A DNA stretch of 64,000 nucleotides from Microbacterium sp. 4R-513. Its GTDB lineage: Bacteria; Actinomycetota; Actinomycetes; Actinomycetales; Microbacteriaceae. Below the pieces are notes generated by a model, which had not been told where the DNA came from, searched no databases, and saw nothing but the letters and a program-made list of their open reading frames with translations. Both the position numbers and the translations under genes were made by a program. The DNA is taken from contig NZ_CP049256.1 of assembly GCF_011046485.1 (NCBI RefSeq), positions 806,001 through 870,000 on the forward strand. The letters are read 5' to 3'. How positions within the stretch are numbered: the first letter of the stretch is position 1; every line of letters starts with the position of its first letter. This document shows, piece by piece, positions 42,717-50,970 of this stretch.

Positions 42717-45700
42717 CTAGTTGACGCAGCCTCCGGCGACGTACGGCGCCTGCACCGTGGACTGCACCGCCGCCCCGTTCACGACCGCCGAGACCGCGAC
42801 CTGCACGGTGCCCGCGGACACGGTCGCCAGGCGCGTGCTGAACGCCGCCGACGTCTTCTTGCCGACCGCGAGGTCGTCGACGGACTTCGTGCCGTACGGC
42901 GTCGTGACGACGAAATCGAGCGGGACCTCGTCCTCGTTCGCCACTGTCACGACGAGCTGCACCTTCCCGGCGACGCAGCGCGTCGTCGCAGTGGCGCTCG
43001 CCTCCAGCACCGGCGCGGCCTTCTTCTCGAACTGCACGGTGTAGGCCTTCGTCGCACCCGAAGGGGCCGTCACCGTGACGGTCGCGGTGGGCGCTGCCGC
43101 CGTCGCCTGGGCGACCTCGACCTTCGCGTTGCGATCAACGGGGATCGCGGCGACGGTCGGCAGCGCGCCGCCGTCCCAGTCGACGGTGTACGCCGTCTGG
43201 GCCGGCGCGAACGAGGGGAGCGCCACGCCGTTCGTCGTGATGCGCGCGAGGTCCGCGACGGCCGAGGCCGACGGACCTGCGGCGTAGATCTCGACCTCCG
43301 ACACGATCATGTGCGTCGCGGGGTTCGCCGTCAGGACGAACCGCACGGCGTCGGCGTCGACTCCCAGCGGGATGTCGAGGATCGGCGCCGTCCCGCTGGC
43401 GGGTGTCGCGTCGGTGACCGTCGGACCGGTCGTCCACGCCCCCGTCCCCGTGCGGTACTCGACCGTGATCGACTGCGCCCAGCTGTTGGTGCCGTCCTTG
43501 TAGAAGTACACCTTGGCGTGCTGCACCTTCTCGCGCGCAGCGAGGGTGTAGGTCAGCGTGTCCGTCGTGTTCTTCGTGCCCGACCGCCAGTTCGACCAGC
43601 CCTTGTCGGTGGTGACGCCGTTCTTCGTGCGATCGACGCTGTAGCTGGCGCTCTCGGTGAAGGTGGCTGCGGCAGTGCTCGCCGGGGCCACGTTCTTCTC
43701 CGTGGCGGTCGTCAGGATGACCGACAACCTGGCAGGCACCTGCGGGTGAGCCGGGTCGGTCGTCGTGGCGGTGCCGGGTACCGTGACGACTCCCGTGGAG
43801 GCGAGCTTCGCGGCATCCACCCCCGTCCAGTCCCATGTGACCGGGACGGCGACGGTCTCGCCGCTCGTGCCCGCCTCGGCCGGGACCGTCGTGGGCGCGG
43901 CAGCCTTGACCTGCGCGGGCGAGATGCCCGCGTAGGTGGTCACCGAGACAGGCTGCGTGCCGGCCAGCGCCCCCACCTCGACGGTCGCGGTCGCCTGGAA
44001 GGCGGTGCCGAAGACATCCGTCCCCGACCCGGTGACGGTCTTCGAGCCGGGCTTCGACCAGTCGATGCCGGCCGTGTTCCACGTCACGGCGGCGGGGCGC
44101 TCGACGTTGCCGGCGTACACGAGGGTCACCTGCGCGGGGAGCTGCGGCGCCACACCGATCGCCGTCGCCGTCCGCACGCTCTTCGCGCCGGTGACAGCGA
44201 CATCGGCGAGCGTCCAGCGCTGGTTCGCCCCGCCGTTCGAGGTGTAGAGGCCGACCGAGGCGCCGTCGGCCGTGCTCTGGCCGTTGACGTCGAGCACCTG
44301 CTCACCGGCGACGCTCAGCAGCGAGTAGGTCTTGCCGTCGGTCGTCGAGGCGATCCACTGCAGGGCGGGATCGGATGCCGCGGCCTCGACCGTCGAGGTC
44401 GAGAGCGTCGTGCCTCCGCCCGACGTGCCGAGGAGGCGTCCGTCCCTGTTCTGCAGGACGAAGCGCTGGCGGTCGGTGCCCGCGCCCTCCAGGGTGCGGA
44501 CGGTCCAGGCCTGCGCCGTCGCACCGGCGGTCGTCGTCGCCGACGTGCGGATGGCGAGCGACGAAGGGTCGGCCGCGAGGGCCTTGCCGCTCTGAACCCC
44601 GAGGAGCTGGTAGGTGTGACCATCGCGCAGCACCGGCGCGTCGGCCGAGGCACCGGAGACACCCGACACGACGAAGGTCGTGACCGACTTGCCCGGAACG
44701 CTGATGGTCGCCGACTTCCTCGCGGCGTCGACGGGGACCGGTGCGCCCTGCTTGAGGGCATTCGCCTCCGGATCGGACGACGGCGACTGGGTCGTGACGA
44801 CGGGCGTCACCGTCGCACCGGGCGCGATCGTGCCGAATTGCGACAGGTCGATCGTGACGTCGCGGGCACCGGCCTCGCTGTTGACGTGCACGAGCGTGAC
44901 TCCCGTGCCGTCGGCGGTCACGGCCGCCGTCGTCTGAGTGTTTTCGGTCGGCACGATGCGGTCGCCGGGGTGGATGTAGTGCGTGAAGTTGCGCGTCGTG
45001 TTGTACTTCGCGTTCGTCAGCACCTTGCACGTCGGGTCGGCCTCGCCGGCGGCGATGCGGCGCAGCGACTTGCCCTCGGCGTTGCAGTCGAAGTCGATGA
45101 AGACGCTGCCCCAGTTGAGGTTCTCGACCTTCTGCATGTTGTAGAGGTCTTCGACCGGCTGCCAGAACACCCACGCCGTGGGCTCGAGCTCGCGCAGGTC
45201 GTCGACGATGCGACCGGCCATGCCGAGGCCGTTCTCGATGTTCACCTGGTTGAAGCCGGTGCCGTCCCAGTCGCCCTCGACCTCGCTCATCCAGAGCGGC
45301 TTGTCCGAGCTCTTGGCGATGTCACGCGCGACGAGGCGGTCACCCGTGCCGTAGGTGTGGACGTTGAGCTGATCGACCTTCGACTTGGACGCCGTCGACC
45401 ACGCCCGCCAGTTCTGCGCGAAGATCGTCGGGTTCGTCTCGTCCATCGCCGAGATCGCGACATCCGTCGTCGTGGACGGCTGAGAGAGCCGATCCGCGAG
45501 CTTGGCGATCATCTCGTTCTGGGCCGCCGGCCCGATGTGCGCACCCTCCTGGCGGCTCGCGCTCGTGGGCCAGCCGTTCGCGCCGAGGCGGGTCGACCAG
45601 TAGTTCGTGTTCGGCTCGTTGAACGGGTCGAGCGTGTCGAACTCGATCCCGTACTCGTCCTCGAGGTGCTCGACGACGTTGACGAGGTAGGACGAGAAGT

Positions 45701-46319
45701 CGTCCATGTCGGCCGATGCGAGCTGCTCGGCCGTGGCGTTGGTGCCGCCCGAGACGAAGCCGCTCTCGGTCAGGAAGTAGGGCGGGGAGTTGCTGAACGC
45801 CTCCCAGTGCGTGATCTTGTCCTTCAGCGCCTCGATCCACCAGCGCTGCGTCGCATCGGCGTCCCAGTCGTAGTGCGCGGGGTTCTCGGCATCCCACGCC
45901 GCGGCGTAGCGGTCACGGTCGGCGTAGGTGGAGGTGATGGGTCCCTGCGCGTCGGAGAGACCGGCATCCGGATTCCACCATCCCTCGACGGCTCCGCCGG
46001 GCCGGAGGTAGGACGGGACGTCGGTGGCATTGCCGCCGCCGATGTTGTAGCGGGCGATGTTGAGGTTCAGGCCGTCTTCGCCGAAGACCTTGTCGAACAG
46101 GTCCTGGCGTACCTGCTCGGGGTAGCCGCCGGTCGCATTCGCGAACCACACGAGGCTCGTGCCCCAGCCTTCGAACGGCGCGGAGGCGTAGGCGGGGTTG
46201 GGGGTGATGCGCACGGGTGTGCCGGCGGCGGATGCCGCGGGAGGGGCCGCAGCGGCGGTGACCGAGGCGGCGATCACGGCGGCGACCGCGGCCGACGCCA
46301 ATGCTCTTCGTGACGGCAT
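42717..46319 (-). CDS. Secreted GH30 endo-beta-1,6-galactanase-like enzyme
   Basis: A 1200-residue exported enzyme. A signal peptide (about 1-33) leads to a GH30 barrel: PFEGWGTSLVWFANATGGYP, NIARYNIGGGN, acid/base Glu235 in DPFNEPNTNYW and nucleophile Glu346 in PLWMSEVEGDW, with the all-beta side domain to about 560. The barrel resembles GH30 subfamily 5 endo-beta-1,6-galactanases, which cut arabinogalactan side chains. Next come a ricin-type lectin domain (about 565-700), two BIg4-type units (about 710-870), an F5/8-like domain (about 873-1017), a cadherin-like sandwich (about 1020-1100) and the two-cysteine C-terminal module (1111-1200). A perfect LacI palindrome lies upstream. The GH35 and ABC genes beyond the LacI gene would process its products. 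Confidence 0.88.
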   Translation of the reverse strand: MPSRRALASAAVAAVIAASVTAAAAPPAASAAGTPVRITPNPAYASAPFEGWGTSLVWFANATGGYPEQVRQDLFDKVFGEDGLNLNIARYNIGGGNATDVPSYLRPGGAVEGWWNPDAGLSDAQGPITSTYADRDRYAAAWDAENPAHYDWDADATQRWWIEALKDKITHWEAFSNSPPYFLTESGFVSGGTNATAEQLASADMDDFSSYLVNVVEHLEDEYGIEFDTLDPFNEPNTNYWSTRLGANGWPTSASRQEGAHIGPAAQNEMIAKLADRLSQPSTTTDVAISAMDETNPTIFAQNWRAWSTASKSKVDQLNVHTYGTGDRLVARDIAKSSDKPLWMSEVEGDWDGTGFNQVNIENGLGMAGRIVDDLRELEPTAWVFWQPVEDLYNMQKVENLNWGSVFIDFDCNAEGKSLRRIAAGEADPTCKVLTNAKYNTTRNFTHYIHPGDRIVPTENTQTTAAVTADGTGVTLVHVNSEAGARDVTIDLSQFGTIAPGATVTPVVTTQSPSSDPEANALKQGAPVPVDAARKSATISVPGKSVTTFVVSGVSGASADAPVLRDGHTYQLLGVQSGKALAADPSSLAIRTSATTTAGATAQAWTVRTLEGAGTDRQRFVLQNRDGRLLGTSGGGTTLSTSTVEAAASDPALQWIASTTDGKTYSLLSVAGEQVLDVNGQSTADGASVGLYTSNGGANQRWTLADVAVTGAKSVRTATAIGVAPQLPAQVTLVYAGNVERPAAVTWNTAGIDWSKPGSKTVTGSGTDVFGTAFQATATVEVGALAGTQPVSVTTYAGISPAQVKAAAPTTVPAEAGTSGETVAVPVTWDWTGVDAAKLASTGVVTVPGTATTTDPAHPQVPARLSVILTTATEKNVAPASTAAATFTESASYSVDRTKNGVTTDKGWSNWRSGTKNTTDTLTYTLAAREKVQHAKVYFYKDGTNSWAQSITVEYRTGTGAWTTGPTVTDATPASGTAPILDIPLGVDADAVRFVLTANPATHMIVSEVEIYAAGPSASAVADLARITTNGVALPSFAPAQTAYTVDWDGGALPTVAAIPVDRNAKVEVAQATAAAPTATVTVTAPSGATKAYTVQFEKKAAPVLEASATATTRCVAGKVQLVVTVANEDEVPLDFVVTTPYGTKSVDDLAVGKKTSAAFSTRLATVSAGTVQVAVSAVVNGAAVQSTVQAPYVAGGCVN

Positions 46320-46371
46320 TGTCTTCCATTCCTTCGCGGTGGACCGACGCCGGCCCACGGAGTTGTTCGCT

Positions 46372-46387
46372 CTGTTTACGTAAACAG
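46372..46387. promoter_or_regulatory. LacI-family operator upstream of GH30 gene
   Basis: A perfect 16-bp palindrome CTGTTTACGTAAACAG, 53 bp before the GH30 start. It matches the two weaker sites at 47511 and 47546 beside the LacI gene and ABC operon. Confidence 0.85.
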
Positions 46388-46459
46388 TTAGCGGGAACAT
46401 GGGGATCCTAGCGAGCATCCAAGACGGCACGCAAGGGGTCGCGGCCGGATGACGAAGGC

Positions 46460-47503
46460 TCAGGCCGCTGGCGGAGCCGAGCTCTCGCGGACGATCAGCT
46501 CCGTCGGCACGAGGTCGGCCCGCTCGCCCGGCGACCCCTCGATCGAGGCGACAAGGGCCTGGAGGGCGGCGGCCCCCACCCGGTCGAAGTGCTGGCGGAT
46601 CGTCGTGAGGGCGGGCCAGAAGCTCGCGGCCTCGGGCATGTCGTCGAAGCCGACGACGCTCACGTCGCCCGGCACCGACCGGCCGGCCGCGTGCAGCGCG
46701 TGCACGACCCCGAGCGCCGTCTGGTCATTCGCCGCGAACACGGCGGTGGCCTCGGGGATGCGCGCGAGGATCTCTCCGGCAGCGCGCCCCGACTCCGCCG
46801 ACCAGTCTCCGATGATCGGCTCGGGCACCGGAGCGCCGTGCGCGCGGAGCGTGCTCTCCCACGAGTCGCGGCGGCGGTGGGCGGAGAAGGACTCCTCGGG
46901 CCCGGCGACGTGCCACACGGTGCGATGTCCGAGGCCGAGGAGGTGCTCCGTCGCGAGCCGGGCACCCTGAGCCTGATCCGTGTCGATGACGGGGAGGTCG
47001 TATTCGGCGCTCGAGTCCAGCACGACGACGGGCATGCCGGAGGGGATCACGAGCTCGGACTCGTTGAGGCGATGCGCCTCGATGATGATCACGATGCCGT
47101 CTACCGATTCCTCGCTGAGCCGTGCGAAGGCGCCGGAGACGCTCCCCTGGGTGGCGGCATCCAGTGGGATGAGGGTGATCGAATACCCGGCGGCCGTCGC
47201 CTCGGCGGCGATCGCCTCGAGCGTGCGCATGTTGCCGTACGTCGAGAGCGAGAACATGATGACGCCGATGCTGCGGTAGCGGCCCGCCTTGAGCGCTCGT
47301 GCGGCGCCGTTGGGGCGGTAGCCGAGCCGGCGCATGGCCTCGACGACCCTCTCGCGCGTGGCGGCGCGGACGACGTCCTTGCCCGTCGCGACACGCGACA
47401 CGGTCTGCGCCGAGACCCCGGCCTCGCGGGCGACGTCGAGGATCGACGGTTCGCGCCGAGGTGCGGTCGCCTCGATGCGCTGCGGTGACGCCACCATCGT
47501 CAT
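46460..47503 (-). CDS. LacI family transcriptional regulator
   Basis: A 347-residue regulator with an N-terminal LacI HTH (SILDVAREAGVSAQTVSRVA, then TGKDVVRAATRERVVEAMRR, about 20-60), hinge helix around GAARALKAGRY and a periplasmic-binding-like effector domain (SIGVIMFSLSTYGNMRTL, DGIVIIIEA, ATEHLLGLGHRTVWHVAGP, AVFAANDQTALG, VGFDDMPEAASFWP, TTIRQHFDRVG). Two ATGs occur six bases apart (47503, 47497); the ribosome site GGGAG fits the second better. It diverges from the ABC operon, and sites TGTTTACGTTGACA and TGTTTGCGTAAACA lie between, so it likely represses itself, the importer/GH35 operon and the GH30 gene, with galacto-oligosaccharide as inducer (inferred). Confidence 0.93.
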   Translation of the reverse strand: MTMVASPQRIEATAPRREPSILDVAREAGVSAQTVSRVATGKDVVRAATRERVVEAMRRLGYRPNGAARALKAGRYRSIGVIMFSLSTYGNMRTLEAIAAEATAAGYSITLIPLDAATQGSVSGAFARLSEESVDGIVIIIEAHRLNESELVIPSGMPVVVLDSSAEYDLPVIDTDQAQGARLATEHLLGLGHRTVWHVAGPEESFSAHRRRDSWESTLRAHGAPVPEPIIGDWSAESGRAAGEILARIPEATAVFAANDQTALGVVHALHAAGRSVPGDVSVVGFDDMPEAASFWPALTTIRQHFDRVGAAALQALVASIEGSPGERADLVPTELIVRESSAPPAA

Positions 47504-47510
47504 CTCCCTC

Positions 47511-47524
47511 TGTTTACGTTGACA
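47511..47524. promoter_or_regulatory. LacI-family operator, lacI side
   Basis: TGTTTACGTTGACA, an imperfect match to the palindrome TGTTTACGTAAACA, eight bases upstream of the LacI-gene start. Confidence 0.7.
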
Positions 47525-47545
47525 TCGTAGCGACGTTCATGCAAA

Positions 47546-47559
47546 TGTTTGCGTAAACA
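47546..47559. promoter_or_regulatory. LacI-family operator, ABC operon side
   Basis: TGTTTGCGTAAACA, one change from a perfect palindrome, 35 bp after the previous site and 54 bp before the first permease gene. Confidence 0.75.
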
Positions 47560-47613
47560 ATTCCGCCGGGCGCTTCCGGCGACACCCCTGATCAGTCCAG
47601 AAGAGGCCCGTCG

Positions 47614-48534
47614 ATGACGACAACCGTCGCGCCCCCCGCACTCGCGAGCACCCCGCGTCTGCGCCGTCCGTCCACGGACTGGCGCGGCTGGTGGTTCGTC
47701 GGGCCGTTCATGATCGTGTTCGCCCTCGTCTTCCTCGCGCCGCTCGCGTACGCGCTCTACCTGAGCCTCTTCCGCGACCAGCTCGTCGGCGGAACGACCT
47801 TCGTCGGCCTCGAGAACTACGCGCAGGCGATCACCGACCCGCAGTTCTGGGAGGCGTTCGGCCGGGTGCTCCTCTTCCTCGTCGTGCAGGTGCCGATCAT
47901 GCTCGCGCTGGCGCTCGGCGCGGCGCTCGCGATCGACAGCGCACGGCTGCGCGGGGCATCCTTCTTCCGGATCGTGCTGTTCCTGCCCTATGCGGTCCCC
48001 GCGGTCGTGGCGGTCCTCATGTGGGGCTACATCTACGGCGACCAGTTCGGCCTCACCGCGAACGTCAACGACCTCTTGGGATTCGAGCTCCTGACGCCCT
48101 TCGCCAAGCAGTGGATGCTCGTCGCGATCGGCAACATCGTCACGTGGGAGTTCGTGGGCTACAACATGCTCATCTTCTACTCGGCGCTCAAGACCATCCC
48201 GGGTGAGCTCTACGAAGCCGCGTCGATCGACGGCGCCGGCGCATGGCGCACCGTCTTCGCGATCAAGATCCCGTCATTGCGCGGTGCGATCGTCATCGCG
48301 ACGATCTTCTCGATCATCGGCAGCTTCCAGCTCTTCAACGAGCCCAACATCCTGCGCCCCCTCGCTCCGAACGTGATCACGACGTACTACACGCCGAACA
48401 TGTACGCGTACTACCTGTCGTTCTCGGGCCAGCAGTTCAACTACGCCGCCACCGTCGCAATCATCATGGGCGTCATGACGGCGGTCATCGCCTACGTCGT
48501 GCAGTTGCGCGGCTCCCGAGCGGAGGTGCGCTGA
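47614..48534 (+). CDS. ABC sugar permease, MalF/LacF type
   Basis: A 306-residue permease with a short cytoplasmic N-terminus (STPRLRRPSTDWRGWWFVGP), six helices and the EAA loop ELYEAASIDGAGAWRTVFAI. It resembles lactose/cellobiose-type importer subunits; NEPNILRPLAPN near the end is typical of that group. First gene of the LacI-controlled operon; its stop shares one base with the next start. Confidence 0.93.
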   Translation: MTTTVAPPALASTPRLRRPSTDWRGWWFVGPFMIVFALVFLAPLAYALYLSLFRDQLVGGTTFVGLENYAQAITDPQFWEAFGRVLLFLVVQVPIMLALALGAALAIDSARLRGASFFRIVLFLPYAVPAVVAVLMWGYIYGDQFGLTANVNDLLGFELLTPFAKQWMLVAIGNIVTWEFVGYNMLIFYSALKTIPGELYEAASIDGAGAWRTVFAIKIPSLRGAIVIATIFSIIGSFQLFNEPNILRPLAPNVITTYYTPNMYAYYLSFSGQQFNYAATVAIIMGVMTAVIAYVVQLRGSRAEVR

Positions 48535-49475
48535 TGACCGCGACCATCCCCACGCACGAGACCACCCGACGGACGACTCGGGACGCCTCGAAGCCGACGC
48601 GCAAGCCCGCGCTGGCACGGACGAATCCGCTCCGTCCACGCAGCTCCAAGGTGCTGCTCATCGTCATGGTGCTCTACGCGCTGTACACGCTCGTGCCCCT
48701 CTTGTGGCTCGTCATCAACGCGACCAAGACCCAGGGCGGGCTCTTCTCGAGCTTCGGGCTGTGGTTCGGCCCGGACTTCGCCCTGTGGCAGAACCTCGTC
48801 GACACGCTGACCTACCGCGACGGCATCTTCCTCCGCTGGTTCGGCAACACGCTGCTCTACGTCGTGGTGGGCGCCGGCGGCGCGACACTCCTCGCGACCC
48901 TCGCCGGCTACGGCCTCGCGAAGTACCGCTTCCCCGGCCGCCGAGCGGTCTTCGCGATCGTCCTCGGCGCGATCGCGGTGCCCGGGACGGCCCTCGCGGT
49001 GCCGACGTTCCTCCTCTTCAGCGAGCTCGGACTGACGAACACGCCCTGGGCGGTCATCATCCCCTCGCTCGTGACGCCGTTCGGCCTCTATCTCATCTGG
49101 GTGTACACCGAGGACGCCGTGCCGACCGAGCTGCTCGAAGCGGCCCGGATGGACGGCGCGGGCGAGTTCCGCACCTTCTTCACGATCTCGATCCGGCTCC
49201 TCGTCCCCGGCATCGTGACGGTGCTGCTCTTCGCCGTCGTGGCGACGTGGAACAACTACTTCCTGCCGCTCATCATGCTGAGCGACCCCACCTGGTACCC
49301 GCTCACCGTGGGCCTCAACCAGTGGGCGGCGCAGTCGATCGGCGCCGGATCCTCGCCGATCTACAACCTCGTGATCATGGGGTCGCTCCTCACGATCATC
49401 CCGATCATCGTCGCGTTCCTCCTGCTGCAGCGGTTCTGGCAGTCGGGGCTGAGCGCGGGAAGCGTCAAGCAGTAG
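48534..49475 (+). CDS. ABC sugar permease, MalG/LacG type
   Basis: A 313-residue permease with a basic 40-residue N-terminal tail, six helices and the EAA loop ELLEAARMDGAGEFRTFFTI, with ATWNNYFLPLIML in the penultimate helix. It pairs with the preceding permease and the following binding protein for uptake of galactan-derived oligosaccharides; no ATPase gene is adjacent. Confidence 0.93.
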   Translation: MTATIPTHETTRRTTRDASKPTRKPALARTNPLRPRSSKVLLIVMVLYALYTLVPLLWLVINATKTQGGLFSSFGLWFGPDFALWQNLVDTLTYRDGIFLRWFGNTLLYVVVGAGGATLLATLAGYGLAKYRFPGRRAVFAIVLGAIAVPGTALAVPTFLLFSELGLTNTPWAVIIPSLVTPFGLYLIWVYTEDAVPTELLEAARMDGAGEFRTFFTISIRLLVPGIVTVLLFAVVATWNNYFLPLIMLSDPTWYPLTVGLNQWAAQSIGAGSSPIYNLVIMGSLLTIIPIIVAFLLLQRFWQSGLSAGSVKQ

Positions 49476-49555
49476 CCGGGGACTGCACCGTGACGAACGA
49501 CAACCCGGCGGGGCCGCGGAACGCGCGGCCCTGTTCACCTGAAAGGGACACAGCA

Positions 49556-50905
49556 ATGACGCACAGGTCACATGCGCGCCGCTACGCCGCCATCGCGGCG
49601 ATGGGCGCCGTCGCCGCACTCGCACTCGCCGGCTGCTCCGGCTCGAGCGGCGGAGGATCCTCGGACGCCCCGCAGGACGGCTTCGGCGCGGTCGAGTCGG
49701 CGCTCGAGAAGGGCGGCGAGCTCACGTACTGGTCGTGGACGCCGCAGGCCGAGGAGCAGGCCGCCGCCTTCGAGAAGGCATACCCGAACGTGAAGGTCGA
49801 CGTGGTCAACGCCGGCACGGGCAACGACGAGTACACCAAGCTGCAGAACGCGATCAAGGCCGGCTCGGGCGCTCCCGACGTCGTGCAGATCGAGTACTAC
49901 GCCTTCCCGCAGTTCACGCTCACCGACTCGCTGCTCGACCTCTCCGGCTACGGCTTCGGCGACTTCGAAGGCGACTACACGGCGTCGACCTGGGGCTCGG
50001 TCACCTCGGGCGACGCGATCTACGGCCTGCCGCAGGACTCGGGCCCGATGGCCCTCTTCTACAACAAGGCCGTGTTCGACCAGTTCGGCATCGCGGTCCC
50101 CACGACGTGGGACGAATACGTCGCCGCGGCGCAGACCCTCCACGCCGCCGACCCGTCGAAGTACATCACCGCCGACATGGGTGACGCGGGCTTCACGACC
50201 AGCATGATCTGGCAGGCCGGCGGTCAGCCGTTCCAGACGGACGGCACCGACGTGAAGATCGACCTCCAGGACGAGGGCTCCAAGAAGTGGGCCGACACCT
50301 GGAACACGCTCGTCGAGAATCAGCTCGTCGCGCCGATCTCGGCGTGGAGCGACGAGTGGTTCCAGGCGCTCGGCAACGGCACCATCGCGACGCTCGCGAC
50401 CGGCGCCTGGATGCCCGGCAACCTCGAGTCGGGAGCCCCGGACGGCGCCGGCAACTGGCGCGTCGCCCCGATGCCGACCTACGACGGCAAGGCGGCGTCG
50501 GCCGAGAACGGCGGCGGCGGTCAGGCTGTGACCAAGCAGAGCAAGAACGCGGCTCTCGCCGCGGGCTTCCTCTGGTGGCTCAACAACAGCGACGACAGCA
50601 TCTCGATCTTTCTCGAGAGCGGCGGCTTCCCCTCGACCACGAAGCAGCTGGGCTCCGACGAGTTCCTGGCTGCCGAGCCGGAGTACTTCGGCGGGCAGAA
50701 GATCAACGAGGTGCTCGCGGCGGCGGCCGACTCGGTCGTGCCCGGATGGCAGTACCTCCCCTTCCAGGTCTACGGCAACAGCATCTTCGGTGACACCGTC
50801 GGCCAGTCGTACGAGAACCACTCGGACCTCAACGAGGGCCTGGTGACGTGGCAGGACGCGCTCGTCGAGTACGGCGACGCGCAGGGCTTCACGGTCGACA
50901 AGTAA
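49556..50905 (+). CDS. ABC transporter sugar-binding lipoprotein
   Basis: A 449-residue solute-binding protein with a signal peptide and lipobox LALAGC-S (Cys about 27), a Gly/Ser linker and the mature start GELTYWSWTPQAEEQAAAFE. Other family marks are GLPQDSGPMALFYNKAVFDQ and GNGTIATLATGAWMPGNL. It lies 80 bp after the second permease and 65 bp before the GH35 gene. Proposed ligand: beta-galacto-oligosaccharides produced by the GH30 enzyme. Confidence 0.93.
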   Translation: MTHRSHARRYAAIAAMGAVAALALAGCSGSSGGGSSDAPQDGFGAVESALEKGGELTYWSWTPQAEEQAAAFEKAYPNVKVDVVNAGTGNDEYTKLQNAIKAGSGAPDVVQIEYYAFPQFTLTDSLLDLSGYGFGDFEGDYTASTWGSVTSGDAIYGLPQDSGPMALFYNKAVFDQFGIAVPTTWDEYVAAAQTLHAADPSKYITADMGDAGFTTSMIWQAGGQPFQTDGTDVKIDLQDEGSKKWADTWNTLVENQLVAPISAWSDEWFQALGNGTIATLATGAWMPGNLESGAPDGAGNWRVAPMPTYDGKAASAENGGGGQAVTKQSKNAALAAGFLWWLNNSDDSISIFLESGGFPSTTKQLGSDEFLAAEPEYFGGQKINEVLAAAADSVVPGWQYLPFQVYGNSIFGDTVGQSYENHSDLNEGLVTWQDALVEYGDAQGFTVDK

Positions 50906-50970
50906 GAACACGAGCAACGAGAGGGGGCGGTCGGTCACACGCCGGCCGCCCCTCTGTCATGGAGAGCCCA

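Noticed and set aside
42519..46313. 1264-codon plus-strand frame opposite the GH30 gene
   Set aside because: Shadow frame with low-complexity Arg/Gly/Asp composition and no ribosome site.
42717..46319. Sortase anchoring of the secreted glycosidases
   Set aside because: No LPxTG-like motif, hydrophobic helix or basic tail at any of the C-termini.
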